Assembly: GCF_024054555.1 (NCBI RefSeq)
Contig: NZ_JAMXLY010000004.1
Span: 52,877-116,876 of the forward strand
Source of the DNA: Segatella cerevisiae
GTDB taxonomy: Bacteria; Bacteroidota; Bacteroidia; Bacteroidales; Bacteroidaceae
Length of the DNA: 64,000 nucleotides
Direction: 5' to 3'
Position 1 is the stretch's first letter. Every line of letters begins with the position of its first letter. Shown piece by piece: positions 17,515 through 27,186 of the stretch. The notes beneath the pieces are model-generated. The model saw only the letters and a program-made list of their open reading frames with translations, did not search any database and had not been told where the DNA came from. The position numbers and the translations under genes were made by a program.

Positions 17515-18630
17515 ATGATTTTAAAAACTCTTATACTGACATTATTATTCGTATTTCCTTCTGCAGCCGCAACTGCCCAGAAAATAACTTTAGGTTCGTG
17601 CACCACTCGTGACGGCGGACTGTATAAGGGTGAAATGTCCGGTGGCAAACCCTATGGGAAAGGCAATACGCTCTATAAGAACGGGGATGCCTATGAGGGG
17701 GAATATGTGAAAGGCAGACGCGAGGGCTATGGCGTCTATACTTACAGTAACGGCGAGAAATATGAAGGTCAGTGGTTTCAGGATCAGCAGCATGGAAAAG
17801 GCACCTACTATTTCGCCAATAACAACAAGTATGTAGGACTATGGTTTCGGAATGTCCAACAGGGGCATGGCGTGATGTATTATTATAATGGAGACCGCTA
17901 TGACGGTTATTGGTTTCAGAACAAGCGTCAGGGAAGAGGCACTTATACGTTTTCCAACGGAGCCTATTATCGTGGACAATGGAAGGATGACCAGAAAGAA
18001 GGCAAAGGCTTTTTCAGTTGGGGAGACGGCTCGACCTATGACGGGATGTGGGCTGATAATATGCGCAATGGAAAAGGTACCTATAAATATTCTGACGGTG
18101 ACGTTTATATAGGCGACTGGCAGAATGATATCCAAAACGGGAAAGGTGTCTATAAATTCCAGAACGGGGACCTTTATGATGGAGACTACGTTCAGGGCGA
18201 GCGGACCGGTCAGGGTACTTTCACGTATGCCAACGGTGACAAGTATACCGGTGCCTTCAATGAAGGTGCGAAAGAAGGACTGGGGACCATGGTTTGGGAT
18301 AACGGAGATACTTATACCGGACAATGGAAGAATGACGTGCAGAATGGAACGGGGAAACTCGTCAAGAAGAATAATGATATTTTCGAAGGACAGTTCAAAA
18401 ACGGGAAAGTCGATGGAGAAGTTGTCATCCATTATGCCAACGGCAATGTCTTCCAAGGTACTTATAAAGAAGGGCGTCCTGACGGCCCGGCTATAGAGAT
18501 ATCCAAAGACGGAACACGCTTTGAAGGCAATTATGCCAACGGTGTGAAAGATGGCAAATTTATAGAGAAGAATCCGAGTGGACAGATAACGGACCAGGGA
18601 ACTTATCATCAGGGAAACAAGGATCATTGA
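17515..18630 (+). CDS. Secreted protein of 14 tandem MORN repeats
   Basis: A 371-residue exported protein. After a signal peptide (residues 1-22, ending AAATAQ) and a short linker, it consists of 14 consecutive 23-residue MORN repeats with the pattern YxGxWxxxxxxGxGxxxxxxGxx, all in exact register, and a short tail. MORN repeats form an elongated beta-sheet rod; in bacteria they are mostly of unknown role. The upstream in-frame start at 17461 is excluded because the -7 box is at 17484-17491. It is followed by glgB 154 bases later, probably separately transcribed. Repeats 12-14 begin with Phe rather than Tyr, so the array diverges towards its end. Confidence 0.9.
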   Translation: MILKTLILTLLFVFPSAAATAQKITLGSCTTRDGGLYKGEMSGGKPYGKGNTLYKNGDAYEGEYVKGRREGYGVYTYSNGEKYEGQWFQDQQHGKGTYYFANNNKYVGLWFRNVQQGHGVMYYYNGDRYDGYWFQNKRQGRGTYTFSNGAYYRGQWKDDQKEGKGFFSWGDGSTYDGMWADNMRNGKGTYKYSDGDVYIGDWQNDIQNGKGVYKFQNGDLYDGDYVQGERTGQGTFTYANGDKYTGAFNEGAKEGLGTMVWDNGDTYTGQWKNDVQNGTGKLVKKNNDIFEGQFKNGKVDGEVVIHYANGNVFQGTYKEGRPDGPAIEISKDGTRFEGNYANGVKDGKFIEKNPSGQITDQGTYHQGNKDH

Positions 18631-18784
18631 CAGAAATTCAGATTTGAGCATCCTGACAGTATATCTTAAAGCGTAATATTCATATGATGAGAGTTCATTG
18701 GTTCGACAATTCTAAGAAATGTCTTCTATCCGTATATGGGATGAGAAGATACGGGAACTTTCATATCTTAATAAATCAGTAATC

Positions 18785-20809
18785 ATGACAAATAAAATAG
18801 ATAAACCTGCAATTGGAATCGTAGAAAATGATCCGTATCTGGCACCTTATGCCGATGCTATTCGCGGGAGACATGAGCATGCCGTATGGAAAATGAACCA
18901 GTTGACTCAAAACGGCAAGGTATCACTTCGGGATTTTGCTTCCGGCTACCTTTACTATGGTCTTCATCGGACGAATGACGGGTGGGTGTTCCGTGAGTGG
19001 GCACCTCATGCGACGGCTATCTATCTGGTAGGTGATTTCAATGGCTGGAAGGAAACGGATGACTATCGTTGTACGAGTCTGGAAGGTACGGGCAACTGGG
19101 AACTCCGGTTACCGGAAAGTTCTATCTGTCATGGTCAGTTATACAAGATGCATGTACACTGGGATGGTGGCGAAGGTGAGCGTATCCCTGCTTGGGCACA
19201 ACGTGTGGTCCAGGATGAACAAACTAAAATATTCTCCGCGCAGGTATGGCAACCGGTGCCATATACCTGGAAAAAGAAATCGTTTGTCCCTACCACTTCT
19301 CCTCTGTTGATCTACGAATGTCATATAGGTATGGCCCAGGATGCCGAAAAGGTGGGCACTTATACTGAATTCAAGGATAATATCCTTCCTAGGATTATCA
19401 AGGACGGTTATAACTGTCTACAACTCATGGCTGTTCAGGAGCATCCTTATTATGGGAGTTTCGGCTATCATGTGAGCAGTTTCTTTGCACCCAGTTCCCG
19501 TTTCGGTACACCTGAGGAGTTGAAGTCTCTGATTGACGCTGCCCATCAGGCAGGACTGGCAGTCGTTATGGACATCATCCATTCACATGCTGTCAAGAAT
19601 GAAGTGGAAGGTCTGGGGAATCTTGCAGGCGATCCGAATCAGTACTTCTATCCCGGAGAGCGTCACGAGCATCCCGCATGGGGGAGTCTGTGCTTTGATT
19701 ACGGGAAAGATGATGTGGTCCATTTCCTGTTGAGCAACTGCCGGTATTGGCTGGAGGAATTCCATTTTGACGGGTTCCGCTTTGACGGCGTGACATCGAT
19801 GCTCTATTACAGTCATGGGCTTGGGGAAGCCTTTACCACTTATGCCGATTATTTCAACGGCCACGAAGACGATAATGCAATTTGCTATCTGATGATGGCT
19901 AACCAGTTGATCCATGAAGTGAATCCTCATGCCATCTCGATAGCAGAGGAGGTCAGTGGAATGCCCGGGCTTGCAGCTGGATTCAAGGCTGGCGGCTACG
20001 GCTTTGACTATCGTCTGGCCATGAATATCCCCGATTTCTGGATTAAGACGATCAAAGAGCAGAAGGATGAAAACTGGAAACCCAGTAGTATTTTCTGGGA
20101 AGTGAAGAACCGCCGGGCTGACGAGAAGACCATCTCGTATTGCGAGTCTCATGACCAGGCTCTCGTCGGGGACAAGACCATCATCTTCCGCCTGATCGAT
20201 GCCGATATGTACTGGCATTTCCGCATAGGAGATGAGAATGATACCGTCCGTCGCGGAATAGCGCTTCACAAGATGATACGCCTGGTCACGCTCTCAACGA
20301 TGAACGGCGGATACCTGAATTTCATGGGCAATGAATTCGGCCATCCTGAGTGGATCGATTTCCCTCGGGAAGGGAATGGCTGGAGTTATAAATATGCACG
20401 TCGGCAATGGCATCTTGTGGATGACCAGCAATTGTGCTATCATTATTTAGGTGACTTTGACAAGGAAATGCTGCGGACCGTCAAGAGTGAAAAAGATTTT
20501 ATCCGCACACCTGTGAAAGAGATATGGCATCAGGATAAAGACCAGATACTGGCATTCATGCGAGGAGGACTCCTCTTCGTCTTCAATTTCTCTCCGACGC
20601 AGTCGTTTGCTGATTATGGTTTTCTGGTTTCCAAAGGGGCCTATCAGATTGTCTTGGATTCGGATAACCGTGGATTTGGAGGAAACGGAAGGAATGACGA
20701 TTCGATGATGCATCAGACGATTTTTGACCCACTCTATGCCGAGCAGGGAAAGGAATGGCTGAAGTTGTATATTCCGTCACGTTCAGCATTGGTTCTTAGA
20801 AAAATGTAA
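18785..20809 (+). CDS. glgB: 1,4-alpha-glucan (glycogen) branching enzyme
   Basis: Introduces alpha-1,6 branches into glycogen; family GH13. The 674 residues have an N-terminal CBM48-type beta domain (about 70-165, GWVFREWAPHATAIYLVGDFNGW), the catalytic barrel with DIIHSHAVKNEVEGL, nucleophile Asp in FDGFRFDGVTSML (about 334), acid Glu in SIAEEVSGMPG (about 388) and ESHDQALVGDKT (about 465), and a C-terminal sheet domain. The short N terminus and motifs resemble the eukaryote-like branching enzymes. Start 18785 is chosen by homology; 66 further in-frame bases upstream look non-homologous. Confidence 0.95.
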   Translation: MTNKIDKPAIGIVENDPYLAPYADAIRGRHEHAVWKMNQLTQNGKVSLRDFASGYLYYGLHRTNDGWVFREWAPHATAIYLVGDFNGWKETDDYRCTSLEGTGNWELRLPESSICHGQLYKMHVHWDGGEGERIPAWAQRVVQDEQTKIFSAQVWQPVPYTWKKKSFVPTTSPLLIYECHIGMAQDAEKVGTYTEFKDNILPRIIKDGYNCLQLMAVQEHPYYGSFGYHVSSFFAPSSRFGTPEELKSLIDAAHQAGLAVVMDIIHSHAVKNEVEGLGNLAGDPNQYFYPGERHEHPAWGSLCFDYGKDDVVHFLLSNCRYWLEEFHFDGFRFDGVTSMLYYSHGLGEAFTTYADYFNGHEDDNAICYLMMANQLIHEVNPHAISIAEEVSGMPGLAAGFKAGGYGFDYRLAMNIPDFWIKTIKEQKDENWKPSSIFWEVKNRRADEKTISYCESHDQALVGDKTIIFRLIDADMYWHFRIGDENDTVRRGIALHKMIRLVTLSTMNGGYLNFMGNEFGHPEWIDFPREGNGWSYKYARRQWHLVDDQQLCYHYLGDFDKEMLRTVKSEKDFIRTPVKEIWHQDKDQILAFMRGGLLFVFNFSPTQSFADYGFLVSKGAYQIVLDSDNRGFGGNGRNDDSMMHQTIFDPLYAEQGKEWLKLYIPSRSALVLRKM

Positions 20810-20828
20810 TCGATTACAATAAATAGTA

Positions 20829-21974
20829 ATGATGAGGAGAAATAAAAATAGCACGATTACCATGAGGGTAATCTGCACTATTGTCTTTTTGCTTTTTACT
20901 TTCTGTTATTTATATTTTTATCAGAACGATATTCTGGCAGTTGAGCAGCACGTCCTTTCCTGCGGGAAAACGCATTATAACCGTATTCTGGGGGCGATCC
21001 TCATCACGGTTATCCTCTATTTCCTGCAGTTAGGTGTTTTTGCTCTTACCGGGTTGAGGAAGCGGACGCATGCGATGACCTATCTGCCGTCGTTTGTCTT
21101 ATTGCTGTTTATCACGGCTGTCAGTCCACGCATAGATGAAGGTTTTTCCTTCGGTGCCTGGTTGTGGTTGTTTCCTCTGATCCTCATCCTCTACATTCTG
21201 GGGGTGATGTTTGCAAGGGGATTCCAGACGATAGAACCGGAAATGAACTCTACCGGCATTTTCTCACAATTGACTTGGACTAATCTTCTGGAGATGGTCA
21301 TCATGATGATCTGCGTGGGACTATTCAGTACGAACAACGAGATCTTCCATCATCGGATGCGAGCCGAATCCTGTTTGATTCAGGGTGACTGGAATGGGGC
21401 TGTGAAAGCGACGGCCGGCTTGGATACGGCGGACAGCAGTCTGACTTTTCTGAGAGCGATAGCCTTGTCCCACGAAGGCAAATTGGGGGAGAAGTTGTTT
21501 GAAGTGCCCGTGACAGGCGGGAGTACGGCGATGCTGCCGAACGGAAAGAGCGTGAAGTGCATGATGTATCCGTTAGACTCTGTCTATTTGTGGTTGGGCA
21601 AACGTTACACCGAATATATGTCGCCTTTGCATTATCTGCATTTTTCTTACAAGCACCATACTGCCAAGAAGGCTGCAGCAGATTATCTGTTGACTTCCTA
21701 TCTGATGGATAAGAATCTGGATGCTTTCGTCGCCACTGTCGGAAAGTTCTATAATCTGGACAGCGTGATGCCGAAACATTATAGGGAGGCTTTGATCCTG
21801 TACACACACCATCGGGCAAAACCCAAGATCATTTACCATTCCAGTGTGATGGATGCTGATTTCCAGGATTACCAAACTCTTGAAAAGATCCCTAATCCGA
21901 TGCAGCGTCAGACGGCCATACGGGATACTTATGGGAATACGTATTGGTATTACTGGCAATATGGTGGCAGATAA
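20829..21974 (+). CDS. Membrane protein with helical C-terminal domain, DUF6057-like
   Basis: A 381-residue protein with five hydrophobic segments in the first half (about 14-30, 52-72, 83-97, 105-127, 150-165), then a soluble half rich in Ala, Leu, His and Tyr that looks like TPR-type helices (GDWNGAVKATAGLDTADSS; FLRAIALSHEGKLGEKL). It resembles the Bacteroidota DUF6057 proteins, which have no assigned function. It starts 19 bases after glgB, so it is probably in the glgB transcript. A link to glycogen is only a guess from position. A 14-base-pair hairpin lies about 90 bases past its stop. Confidence 0.7.
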   Translation: MMRRNKNSTITMRVICTIVFLLFTFCYLYFYQNDILAVEQHVLSCGKTHYNRILGAILITVILYFLQLGVFALTGLRKRTHAMTYLPSFVLLLFITAVSPRIDEGFSFGAWLWLFPLILILYILGVMFARGFQTIEPEMNSTGIFSQLTWTNLLEMVIMMICVGLFSTNNEIFHHRMRAESCLIQGDWNGAVKATAGLDTADSSLTFLRAIALSHEGKLGEKLFEVPVTGGSTAMLPNGKSVKCMMYPLDSVYLWLGKRYTEYMSPLHYLHFSYKHHTAKKAAADYLLTSYLMDKNLDAFVATVGKFYNLDSVMPKHYREALILYTHHRAKPKIIYHSSVMDADFQDYQTLEKIPNPMQRQTAIRDTYGNTYWYYWQYGGR

Positions 21975-22054
21975 GTTGGATTTGAGACTCGTCGGTTCAC
22001 GGTTCTTTTTATATGTTAAGTGTCAGGTCATGGACGGAATAACGACAAACCGTT

Positions 22055-22145
22055 TCATCGGTCTATGAAACTTGTTCCTATGGCTTGGGAACGAGTTTCA
22101 TATAGGTATATGAACCCCATTCCCATAGGCATGAGAACGAAATTC
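22055..22145. repeat. Four degenerate 23-base tandem repeats
   Basis: Units start at 22055 (23 bases), 22078 (22 bases), 22100 (23) and 22123 (23). Aligned they give a consensus near nnATAGGnnTnnGAACnnnnTTC. The best-conserved positions are the GAAC and the closing TTC. Confidence 0.6.
22065..22101 (+). terminator. Hairpin after the DUF6057-like gene
   Basis: A 14-base-pair stem (22065-22078 with 22088-22101, one G-T pair) with a nine-base loop. There is no T run. It is formed by two neighbouring units of the 23-base repeat. Confidence 0.5.
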
Positions 22146-22499
22146 CCATTACTTTGTGAATTGACCGTATAGTGGGACAGACCTCTCCGGTCTTTGAGAA
22201 AGGTCTCTTTTAGTTTGTCCGGTAAGGGAGACAAATAAAATCAGATTTTTGTGTCCTTCAGATAACTTTTCCTTGATTCGCTTCCATTTCTCTTCTGGGT
22301 GGTATGGACCTTTAAAGCAAAGGTCATACTTTGAACTCATTTGTTTGCCGGGAGAAAATCATTAAGAGAAAGCGAGAGGCAAACAAGTCAACTTTCATGT
22401 CGCTCAAGGAAGCGGATTTTACGGCAGCATCATATCATCATCTAACCGTTTTCCTGTTACCGTTTCCTGAGTTTTAAGACAACTTCACCGCCTAGCGAC

Positions 22500-22550
22500 G
22501 GGTAAAGCCAATGGAAGAATCCATCCGTTATGATTGGTGTGGCTTTACCC
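22500..22550 (-). other. Hairpin spanning the hisC stop codon
   Basis: A perfect 11-base-pair stem (22500-22510 with 22540-22550) whose far arm lies inside the last hisC codons. No T run follows on the minus strand. It could protect the 3' end of the his mRNA or help terminate it. Confidence 0.45.
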
Positions 22551-23589
22551 CTTCCGAATATTTGCGCAGTGCAGCCAGAAGTTCCTGATTTTCAGTTTTG
22601 CTCCCGATAGTTATTCTCAGGCAATTGCCACAGAGACGTACATGGGTACGGTTCCTGACGATAATCCCCTTGTCGGTCAGATAGTCATAGACAGACTGGG
22701 CATCTGTCATCCTGACCAAGAAGAAATTGGCATCAGAAGGATAGACGTGTTTGCTGATCGGCAGTTCTTTGACTGCCACCATCATCCTAGCACGTTCCAG
22801 GAGGATGATTTTCACCCATTTATCAACTCTGAATGGATCTTTCAGAGCCTCCAAAGCTTGTTTCTGTGTCAATTGATTGACATTATACGGGTATTTGACC
22901 TTATTATAAAGTCCTATGATTTCCTTGGAAGCGAAAGCCATGCCCAATCTGATTGCGGCACATCCCCACGCCTTACTCATGGTATTGAGAACGACAAGAT
23001 TGGGATGTTGACCGATCTCTTTCCTCATTGGAGTGACTCCTGAGAAGTCACTATAGGCTTCGTCAACGATGACGATGCCCTGAAATTTCTCCAGCACTTC
23101 TTCAATCGTATTTCGGGGAATCAGGTTTCCCGTCGGATTGTTCGGGGAACAGATCCAAATCAGTTTTGTGTTCTCATCACACGCATCCAAAAGTTTGGCG
23201 GACGTGATCTGGAAATCCTCATCGAGTAAGACAGGCCGGTATTCCACATCGTTGATATCCGCACAAACTTTATACATTCCGTAAGTCGGTTCGATAGCCA
23301 CGGCATTATCCTTGCCCGGTCTGCAGAAAATACGGTAGGGGAGGTCGATGGCCTCGTCGCTGCCGTTTCCCAGAAATATATTCTCTGCCGGCACGCCTTT
23401 TACCTTGCTCAAAGCCTCTTTGACCGTTTCCTGCAAAGGATCAGGGTAACGGTTGAGAGGTGAATTGTAGGGGTTCTCATTAGCGTCCAAGAAGACGTGT
23501 GCCTGATGTCCTGCATATTCGTTCCGTGCACTGGAATAAGGGGCAAGGTCCCAGATATTCTTCCGGCAAAGCGCTTTCAGTTCCTTCAT
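22528..23589 (-). CDS. hisC: Histidinol-phosphate aminotransferase
   Basis: A PLP enzyme that transaminates imidazole acetol phosphate to histidinol phosphate. The 353 residues include [22 protein letters not shown] near the N terminus, [10 protein letters not shown] (about 148), [12 protein letters not shown] (about 175), the PLP lysine in NTMSKAWG (about 205) and [13 protein letters not shown] near the C terminus. It is the last gene of hisGDC, six bases after hisD. The usual next gene, hisB, is absent. Confidence 0.96.
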   Translation of the reverse strand: MKELKALCRKNIWDLAPYSSARNEYAGHQAHVFLDANENPYNSPLNRYPDPLQETVKEALSKVKGVPAENIFLGNGSDEAIDLPYRIFCRPGKDNAVAIEPTYGMYKVCADINDVEYRPVLLDEDFQITSAKLLDACDENTKLIWICSPNNPTGNLIPRNTIEEVLEKFQGIVIVDEAYSDFSGVTPMRKEIGQHPNLVVLNTMSKAWGCAAIRLGMAFASKEIIGLYNKVKYPYNVNQLTQKQALEALKDPFRVDKWVKIILLERARMMVAVKELPISKHVYPSDANFFLVRMTDAQSVYDYLTDKGIIVRNRTHVRLCGNCLRITIGSKTENQELLAALRKYSEGVKPHQS

Positions 23590-23595
23590 GATCTA

Positions 23596-24885
23596 TTATT
23601 TACGTTTAATGGACTTGAGTCTCAGTCTCATCGCGTTGGCATGGGCTTCGAGTTGTTCATTTTCTGCCATGCACACCACTGCGTTGCCAATATTTTCAAT
23701 ACCCTGTTGATCCAAGTATTGGAAAGTGATCTTGCGGTTATAACTGTCCAAATTGACGCCGTTGTAAGCTAAGGCGTAGCGATGGGTAGGGAGGGTATGA
23801 TTGGTTCCGCTGGCATAATCTCCCGCACTTTCGCAGGCGTAGGAGCCCAGGAATACCGAACCGGCATTGACTACCTTTTGTGCGAGACTTTCGTAGTCCT
23901 TTACGGCTAATATGAGGTGCTCCGGTGCATAGTAATTACTGAGGTCAATTGCCTCGTCAAGGTCTTTGACCAGAATGAAATTGGAATTGTCAAGCGCCTG
24001 GGCAGCGATGGCTTTTCTGGGAAGACGGTCCAACTGTACCACAATCTCTTTACGGATATCTTCCAACATCCTTTCAGAGTTTGTGATGAGCATGACCTGT
24101 GAATCGATGCCATGTTCGGCTTGTGACAGGAGGTCGGCAGCGACAAAGATAGGATTGCTGTATTGGTCTGCAATGACACAAACTTCACTGGGACCTGCAG
24201 GCATATCGATGGCTACATCATGAAGGCTGACCTGTTGCTTGGCGGCCATGACATATTGGTTGCCTGGCCCGAAAAGTTTATAGATCTTAGGGATGCTTTC
24301 GGTACCGTAGGCCATTGCACCGATGGCCTGAACACCACCCGCTTTGAATACGCGGCTTACACCTGCAATCTGTGCAGCAGCCAGGATGGCTGGATTGACT
24401 TTTCCCGTTTTATCAGGCGGGGTGCAGAGAATGATTTCCTTACAACCGGCTATCACGGCTGGTGTAGCCAGCATGAGGACAGTCGAAAAAAGGGGCGCCG
24501 TACCCCCTGGAATATAAAGTCCTACCTTTTCGATCGGAACACTCTTCTGCCAACAAGTGACCCCTTTGGCGGTTTCTATTTTCTTGCCTGTGAATTTCTG
24601 GGCTTCGTGGAATTTCGCAATGTTATGATGTGCCAGTTGCAGGGATTCGAGCAAAGTCTTGGAGCAGGCATTCCATGCCTCTTTCTTCTCGGCTTCCGTC
24701 ACCTCCAATTGGTCGAGGTCGGCATGGTCGAATTTCTTCTCGTAGTTCTTGACGGCCTCGTCACCATTTTCCCGGATATCCTTCAAGATACACTCTACCG
24801 TAGCGTTCAATTTAGAGACATCCAAATGCGGGCGTTTGACGATTTCATCCCACGTGTTACGAACTGGAAACTTAATTATTTTCAT
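23596..24885 (-). CDS. hisD: Histidinol dehydrogenase
   Basis: Catalyses the last two steps of histidine synthesis, histidinol to histidine, with NAD and zinc. The 429 residues have normal length and the family motifs YIPGGTAPLFSTVLMLATPA (about 125), KLFGPGNQYVMAAKQ (about 205), DMPAGPSEV (about 230), AEHGIDSQ, and the HTLPTHRYAL segment near 365. It begins five bases after hisG in the operon order hisG-hisD-hisC. Confidence 0.97.
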   Translation of the reverse strand: MKIIKFPVRNTWDEIVKRPHLDVSKLNATVECILKDIRENGDEAVKNYEKKFDHADLDQLEVTEAEKKEAWNACSKTLLESLQLAHHNIAKFHEAQKFTGKKIETAKGVTCWQKSVPIEKVGLYIPGGTAPLFSTVLMLATPAVIAGCKEIILCTPPDKTGKVNPAILAAAQIAGVSRVFKAGGVQAIGAMAYGTESIPKIYKLFGPGNQYVMAAKQQVSLHDVAIDMPAGPSEVCVIADQYSNPIFVAADLLSQAEHGIDSQVMLITNSERMLEDIRKEIVVQLDRLPRKAIAAQALDNSNFILVKDLDEAIDLSNYYAPEHLILAVKDYESLAQKVVNAGSVFLGSYACESAGDYASGTNHTLPTHRYALAYNGVNLDSYNRKITFQYLDQQGIENIGNAVVCMAENEQLEAHANAMRLRLKSIKRK

Positions 24886-24890
24886 TGTGC

Positions 24891-25742
24891 TTAAAGTATC
24901 ATTTTTTCAATAGGAGTAACCAATATACCCTGTGCACCCAACTCTTTCAGTTTGCCGATGATTTCCCAAAACCTTTCTTCATCGAGCACTGTGTGTACAG
25001 AGCACCAACCCTCGTCGGCCAAAGGAATGATCGTCGGACTCTTGATTCCGGGCAGGACCTTGGTGATGGCGCTGACCTTTTCCTTCGGGCAATTCATCAT
25101 CACATACTTTTTCCCTTGGGCAGACCTGACAGCCTCAAAGCGGAAGAGCATCTCATTCAGGATCTTGTGCTTTGACTCGTCCATATTCCAGTTGCCTATC
25201 AGGACAGCTTCACTCTTCATGACCTTTTCCACCTCTTTGAGATTGTTGCTCAACAGGGTAGAACCGGAACTGACAATGTCGAAGATGGCGTCGGTCAATC
25301 CGATACCCGGACTGATCTCCACAGAACCTGTGATCACGTGGATATCTGCGTTGATATTGTTTTTCTTCAGGAAGGAGCGGAGAATATTCGGATAGGATGT
25401 GGCGATTTTCTTGCCATTGAACCAATCCAGTCCCGAGTAAGGAATATCTTTGGGAATCGCCAGACTCAACCGGCATTTACTGAATCCCAATCGGGATATG
25501 ATCTGGGCATTCTCGTTTCTTTCTACAAATTCATTTTCGCCAACTATACCGATATCAGCTACGCCATCAGCTACACTTTCAGGAATGTCATCATCCCTGA
25601 GATACAGTACTTCTAAAGGAAAATTGTTTGCTTGTACAAGAAGAATTCGCTTTGAGGCGGGAATTTTGATATCTGCTTCTTTGAGCAGGTTCATCGTGTC
25701 GTCATACAGACGGCCTTTTGATTGAACAGCTATTCGTAACAT
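24891..25742 (-). CDS. hisG: ATP phosphoribosyltransferase, long form
   Basis: Joins ATP and PRPP in the first, feedback-inhibited step of histidine synthesis. The 283 residues make it the long form, with catalytic domains (about 1-205; MLRIAVQSKGRL, GIVGENEF, GSVEISPGIGLTDAIFDIVSSGSTL) and a C-terminal regulatory domain (about 210-283) that in this form binds histidine, so no HisZ is needed. It is the first gene of the operon; the -7 box is at 25768-25775. I see no attenuator with a histidine codon run in the 25-base leader. Confidence 0.96.
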   Translation of the reverse strand: MLRIAVQSKGRLYDDTMNLLKEADIKIPASKRILLVQANNFPLEVLYLRDDDIPESVADGVADIGIVGENEFVERNENAQIISRLGFSKCRLSLAIPKDIPYSGLDWFNGKKIATSYPNILRSFLKKNNINADIHVITGSVEISPGIGLTDAIFDIVSSGSTLLSNNLKEVEKVMKSEAVLIGNWNMDESKHKILNEMLFRFEAVRSAQGKKYVMMNCPKEKVSAITKVLPGIKSPTIIPLADEGWCSVHTVLDEERFWEIIGKLKELGAQGILVTPIEKMIL

Positions 25743-25767
25743 CTCTTATTTTCTGATAAAGTTCATG

Positions 25768-25775
25768 CAAAAGTA
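25768..25775 (-). promoter_or_regulatory. -7 box for hisGDC
   Basis: TACTTTTG on the minus strand, 25 bases before the hisG ATG. It is back to back with the MltF-like gene promoter, 32 bases apart. Confidence 0.65.
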
Positions 25776-25807
25776 CTTTTTTTTGTCCATATTTGCAACA
25801 TTATTTG

Positions 25808-25815
25808 TACTTTTG
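25808..25815 (+). promoter_or_regulatory. -7 box for the MltF-like gene
   Basis: TACTTTTG with a TTTG at 25782-25785 at 22-base spacing. The ATG follows 15 bases later at 25831. Confidence 0.6.
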
Positions 25816-25830
25816 TACTGAATTAGCGTA

Positions 25831-27030
25831 ATGAAACCATATTTATTGATCATAATTCCATTATTGTTATTGGCTGCTTGCTCTTCCAGGCAGGCTCCGG
25901 AGGTCACGCCTTGGGGGACTGTTGTCGGGGATAACAAAACGGCTGCGGATTCTGTTCAGAGGAGATTCTCTCTGGATGATATCATGAATAATGGCGAGTT
26001 GATCATGCTGACTCTCACGGGTCCGGAAACATATTATGATTACCGCGGTAACGGCATGGGACTTCAATATCTGTTGTGTGATAAATTTGCCCAAAACATA
26101 GGGGTCTCTCTGCGGGTGGAAGTTTGCAAGGATACAATGGATCTGGTCAACCAACTCCAGAAAGGCAACGGAGATCTGATTGCCTTTCCATTATCCAAGA
26201 GTTTGTCTAAGAAAATCAAAGATAATCTGCTTTATTGCGGGGTCAGCATGGACTCTTCCAAACTGCAATGGGCGGTCAATAAAGACAACAAGGAATTGGC
26301 AGACTCTCTGAATCACTGGTTTCGTCCTCAAATGATTGCAGAGACGAGGCGCGAGGAGGACTTCCTGCTCAGTACGCGGAGTGTCGTCCGCCATGTCTAT
26401 TCGCCTATGCTCAATCCTTCAGCCGGCATTATATCCAGATATGACAATCTCTTCCAGATGTTTGCGCCTATGGCAAGGATGGATTGGCGCCTGATGGCTG
26501 CACAATGTTATCAGGAAAGTTGCTTTGATCCGAACGCCCATTCCTGGGCAGGGGCAGAGGGACTGATGCAGATCATGCCTTCGACGGCTTCTCATTTGGG
26601 ACTGGATCTGGGCGAATTGCATAACCCTGAATCGAATGTGGCAGCCGCCGCCAAATATATGGCAGAACTTGGAGGGCGGTTCAGTGATATACCTGATCCC
26701 GGTCAGCGGTGCTATTATGTCCTCGCAAGTTATAATGGGGGGTATCAACATATCAGGGATGCGATGAGCTTGGCTTCGAAGTTTGGCCGTAATCCCTATA
26801 ATTGGGGAGATGTGTCAGAATTTGTTCTGAATCTGAGCACGCCTCAATTCTATAATGATCCCGTAGTCAAATATGGTTATATGCGAGGGGCTGAAACGGT
26901 AGATTATGTGAACAGAATCCGAAGCCGTTGGTCAGAATACCGGGGCGTTGCTCATGGCGGTGGATTTAGCCCGGGGCATTTTGAAAATAATACGCCTCAT
27001 CGCTCCAGGCACCGGAACCGTTTCCGCTAA
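25831..27030 (+). CDS. MltF-like lytic transglycosylase lipoprotein
   Basis: A 399-residue lipoprotein with a lipobox LLLAAC (Cys about 17). It joins an N-terminal periplasmic solute-binding-like domain (about 60-195) to a C-terminal SLT-type transglycosylase domain (about 205-330) with the catalytic Glu in CYQESCFD (residue 229) and the motifs AEGLMQIMPSTASHLG and VLASYNGGYQHIRDAM. It cleaves glycan strands of peptidoglycan and is probably tethered in the periplasm. The order matches MltF. The C-terminal tail is Arg/His rich and disordered. It is a single gene, divergent from his. Confidence 0.9.
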   Translation: MKPYLLIIIPLLLLAACSSRQAPEVTPWGTVVGDNKTAADSVQRRFSLDDIMNNGELIMLTLTGPETYYDYRGNGMGLQYLLCDKFAQNIGVSLRVEVCKDTMDLVNQLQKGNGDLIAFPLSKSLSKKIKDNLLYCGVSMDSSKLQWAVNKDNKELADSLNHWFRPQMIAETRREEDFLLSTRSVVRHVYSPMLNPSAGIISRYDNLFQMFAPMARMDWRLMAAQCYQESCFDPNAHSWAGAEGLMQIMPSTASHLGLDLGELHNPESNVAAAAKYMAELGGRFSDIPDPGQRCYYVLASYNGGYQHIRDAMSLASKFGRNPYNWGDVSEFVLNLSTPQFYNDPVVKYGYMRGAETVDYVNRIRSRWSEYRGVAHGGGFSPGHFENNTPHRSRHRNRFR

Positions 27031-27186
27031 AAAGCTGGAAGCGGAGACCTTTCACTTATGTCTTGTGAGTTGAATGTGGCTTATTAGAATAGGTAGGTTG
27101 AGAGGTTTCAGTGGTTATTCTGAAACGGCTACTTACTTGATGATAACGATATGGATTGCTTTTGAACTCTCGGTCTTGATGTCCTT

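Larger units (their letters stand above)
21975..22499. other. Long intergenic region with repeats and hairpins
   Basis: About 525 bases between the convergent glgB-DUF6057 and his operons. It holds a 14-base-pair hairpin (22065-22101), four degenerate 23-base tandem repeats (22055-22145), and a nested pairing at 22175-22220. A minus-strand frame of 63 codons at 22149-22340 has no recognisable product. I see nothing else in 22340-22499. Confidence 0.55.

Noticed and set aside
22149..22340. Minus-strand frame of 63 codons in the glgB-his gap
   Set aside because: No recognisable product, and no promoter box before it. I could not exclude a small gene.
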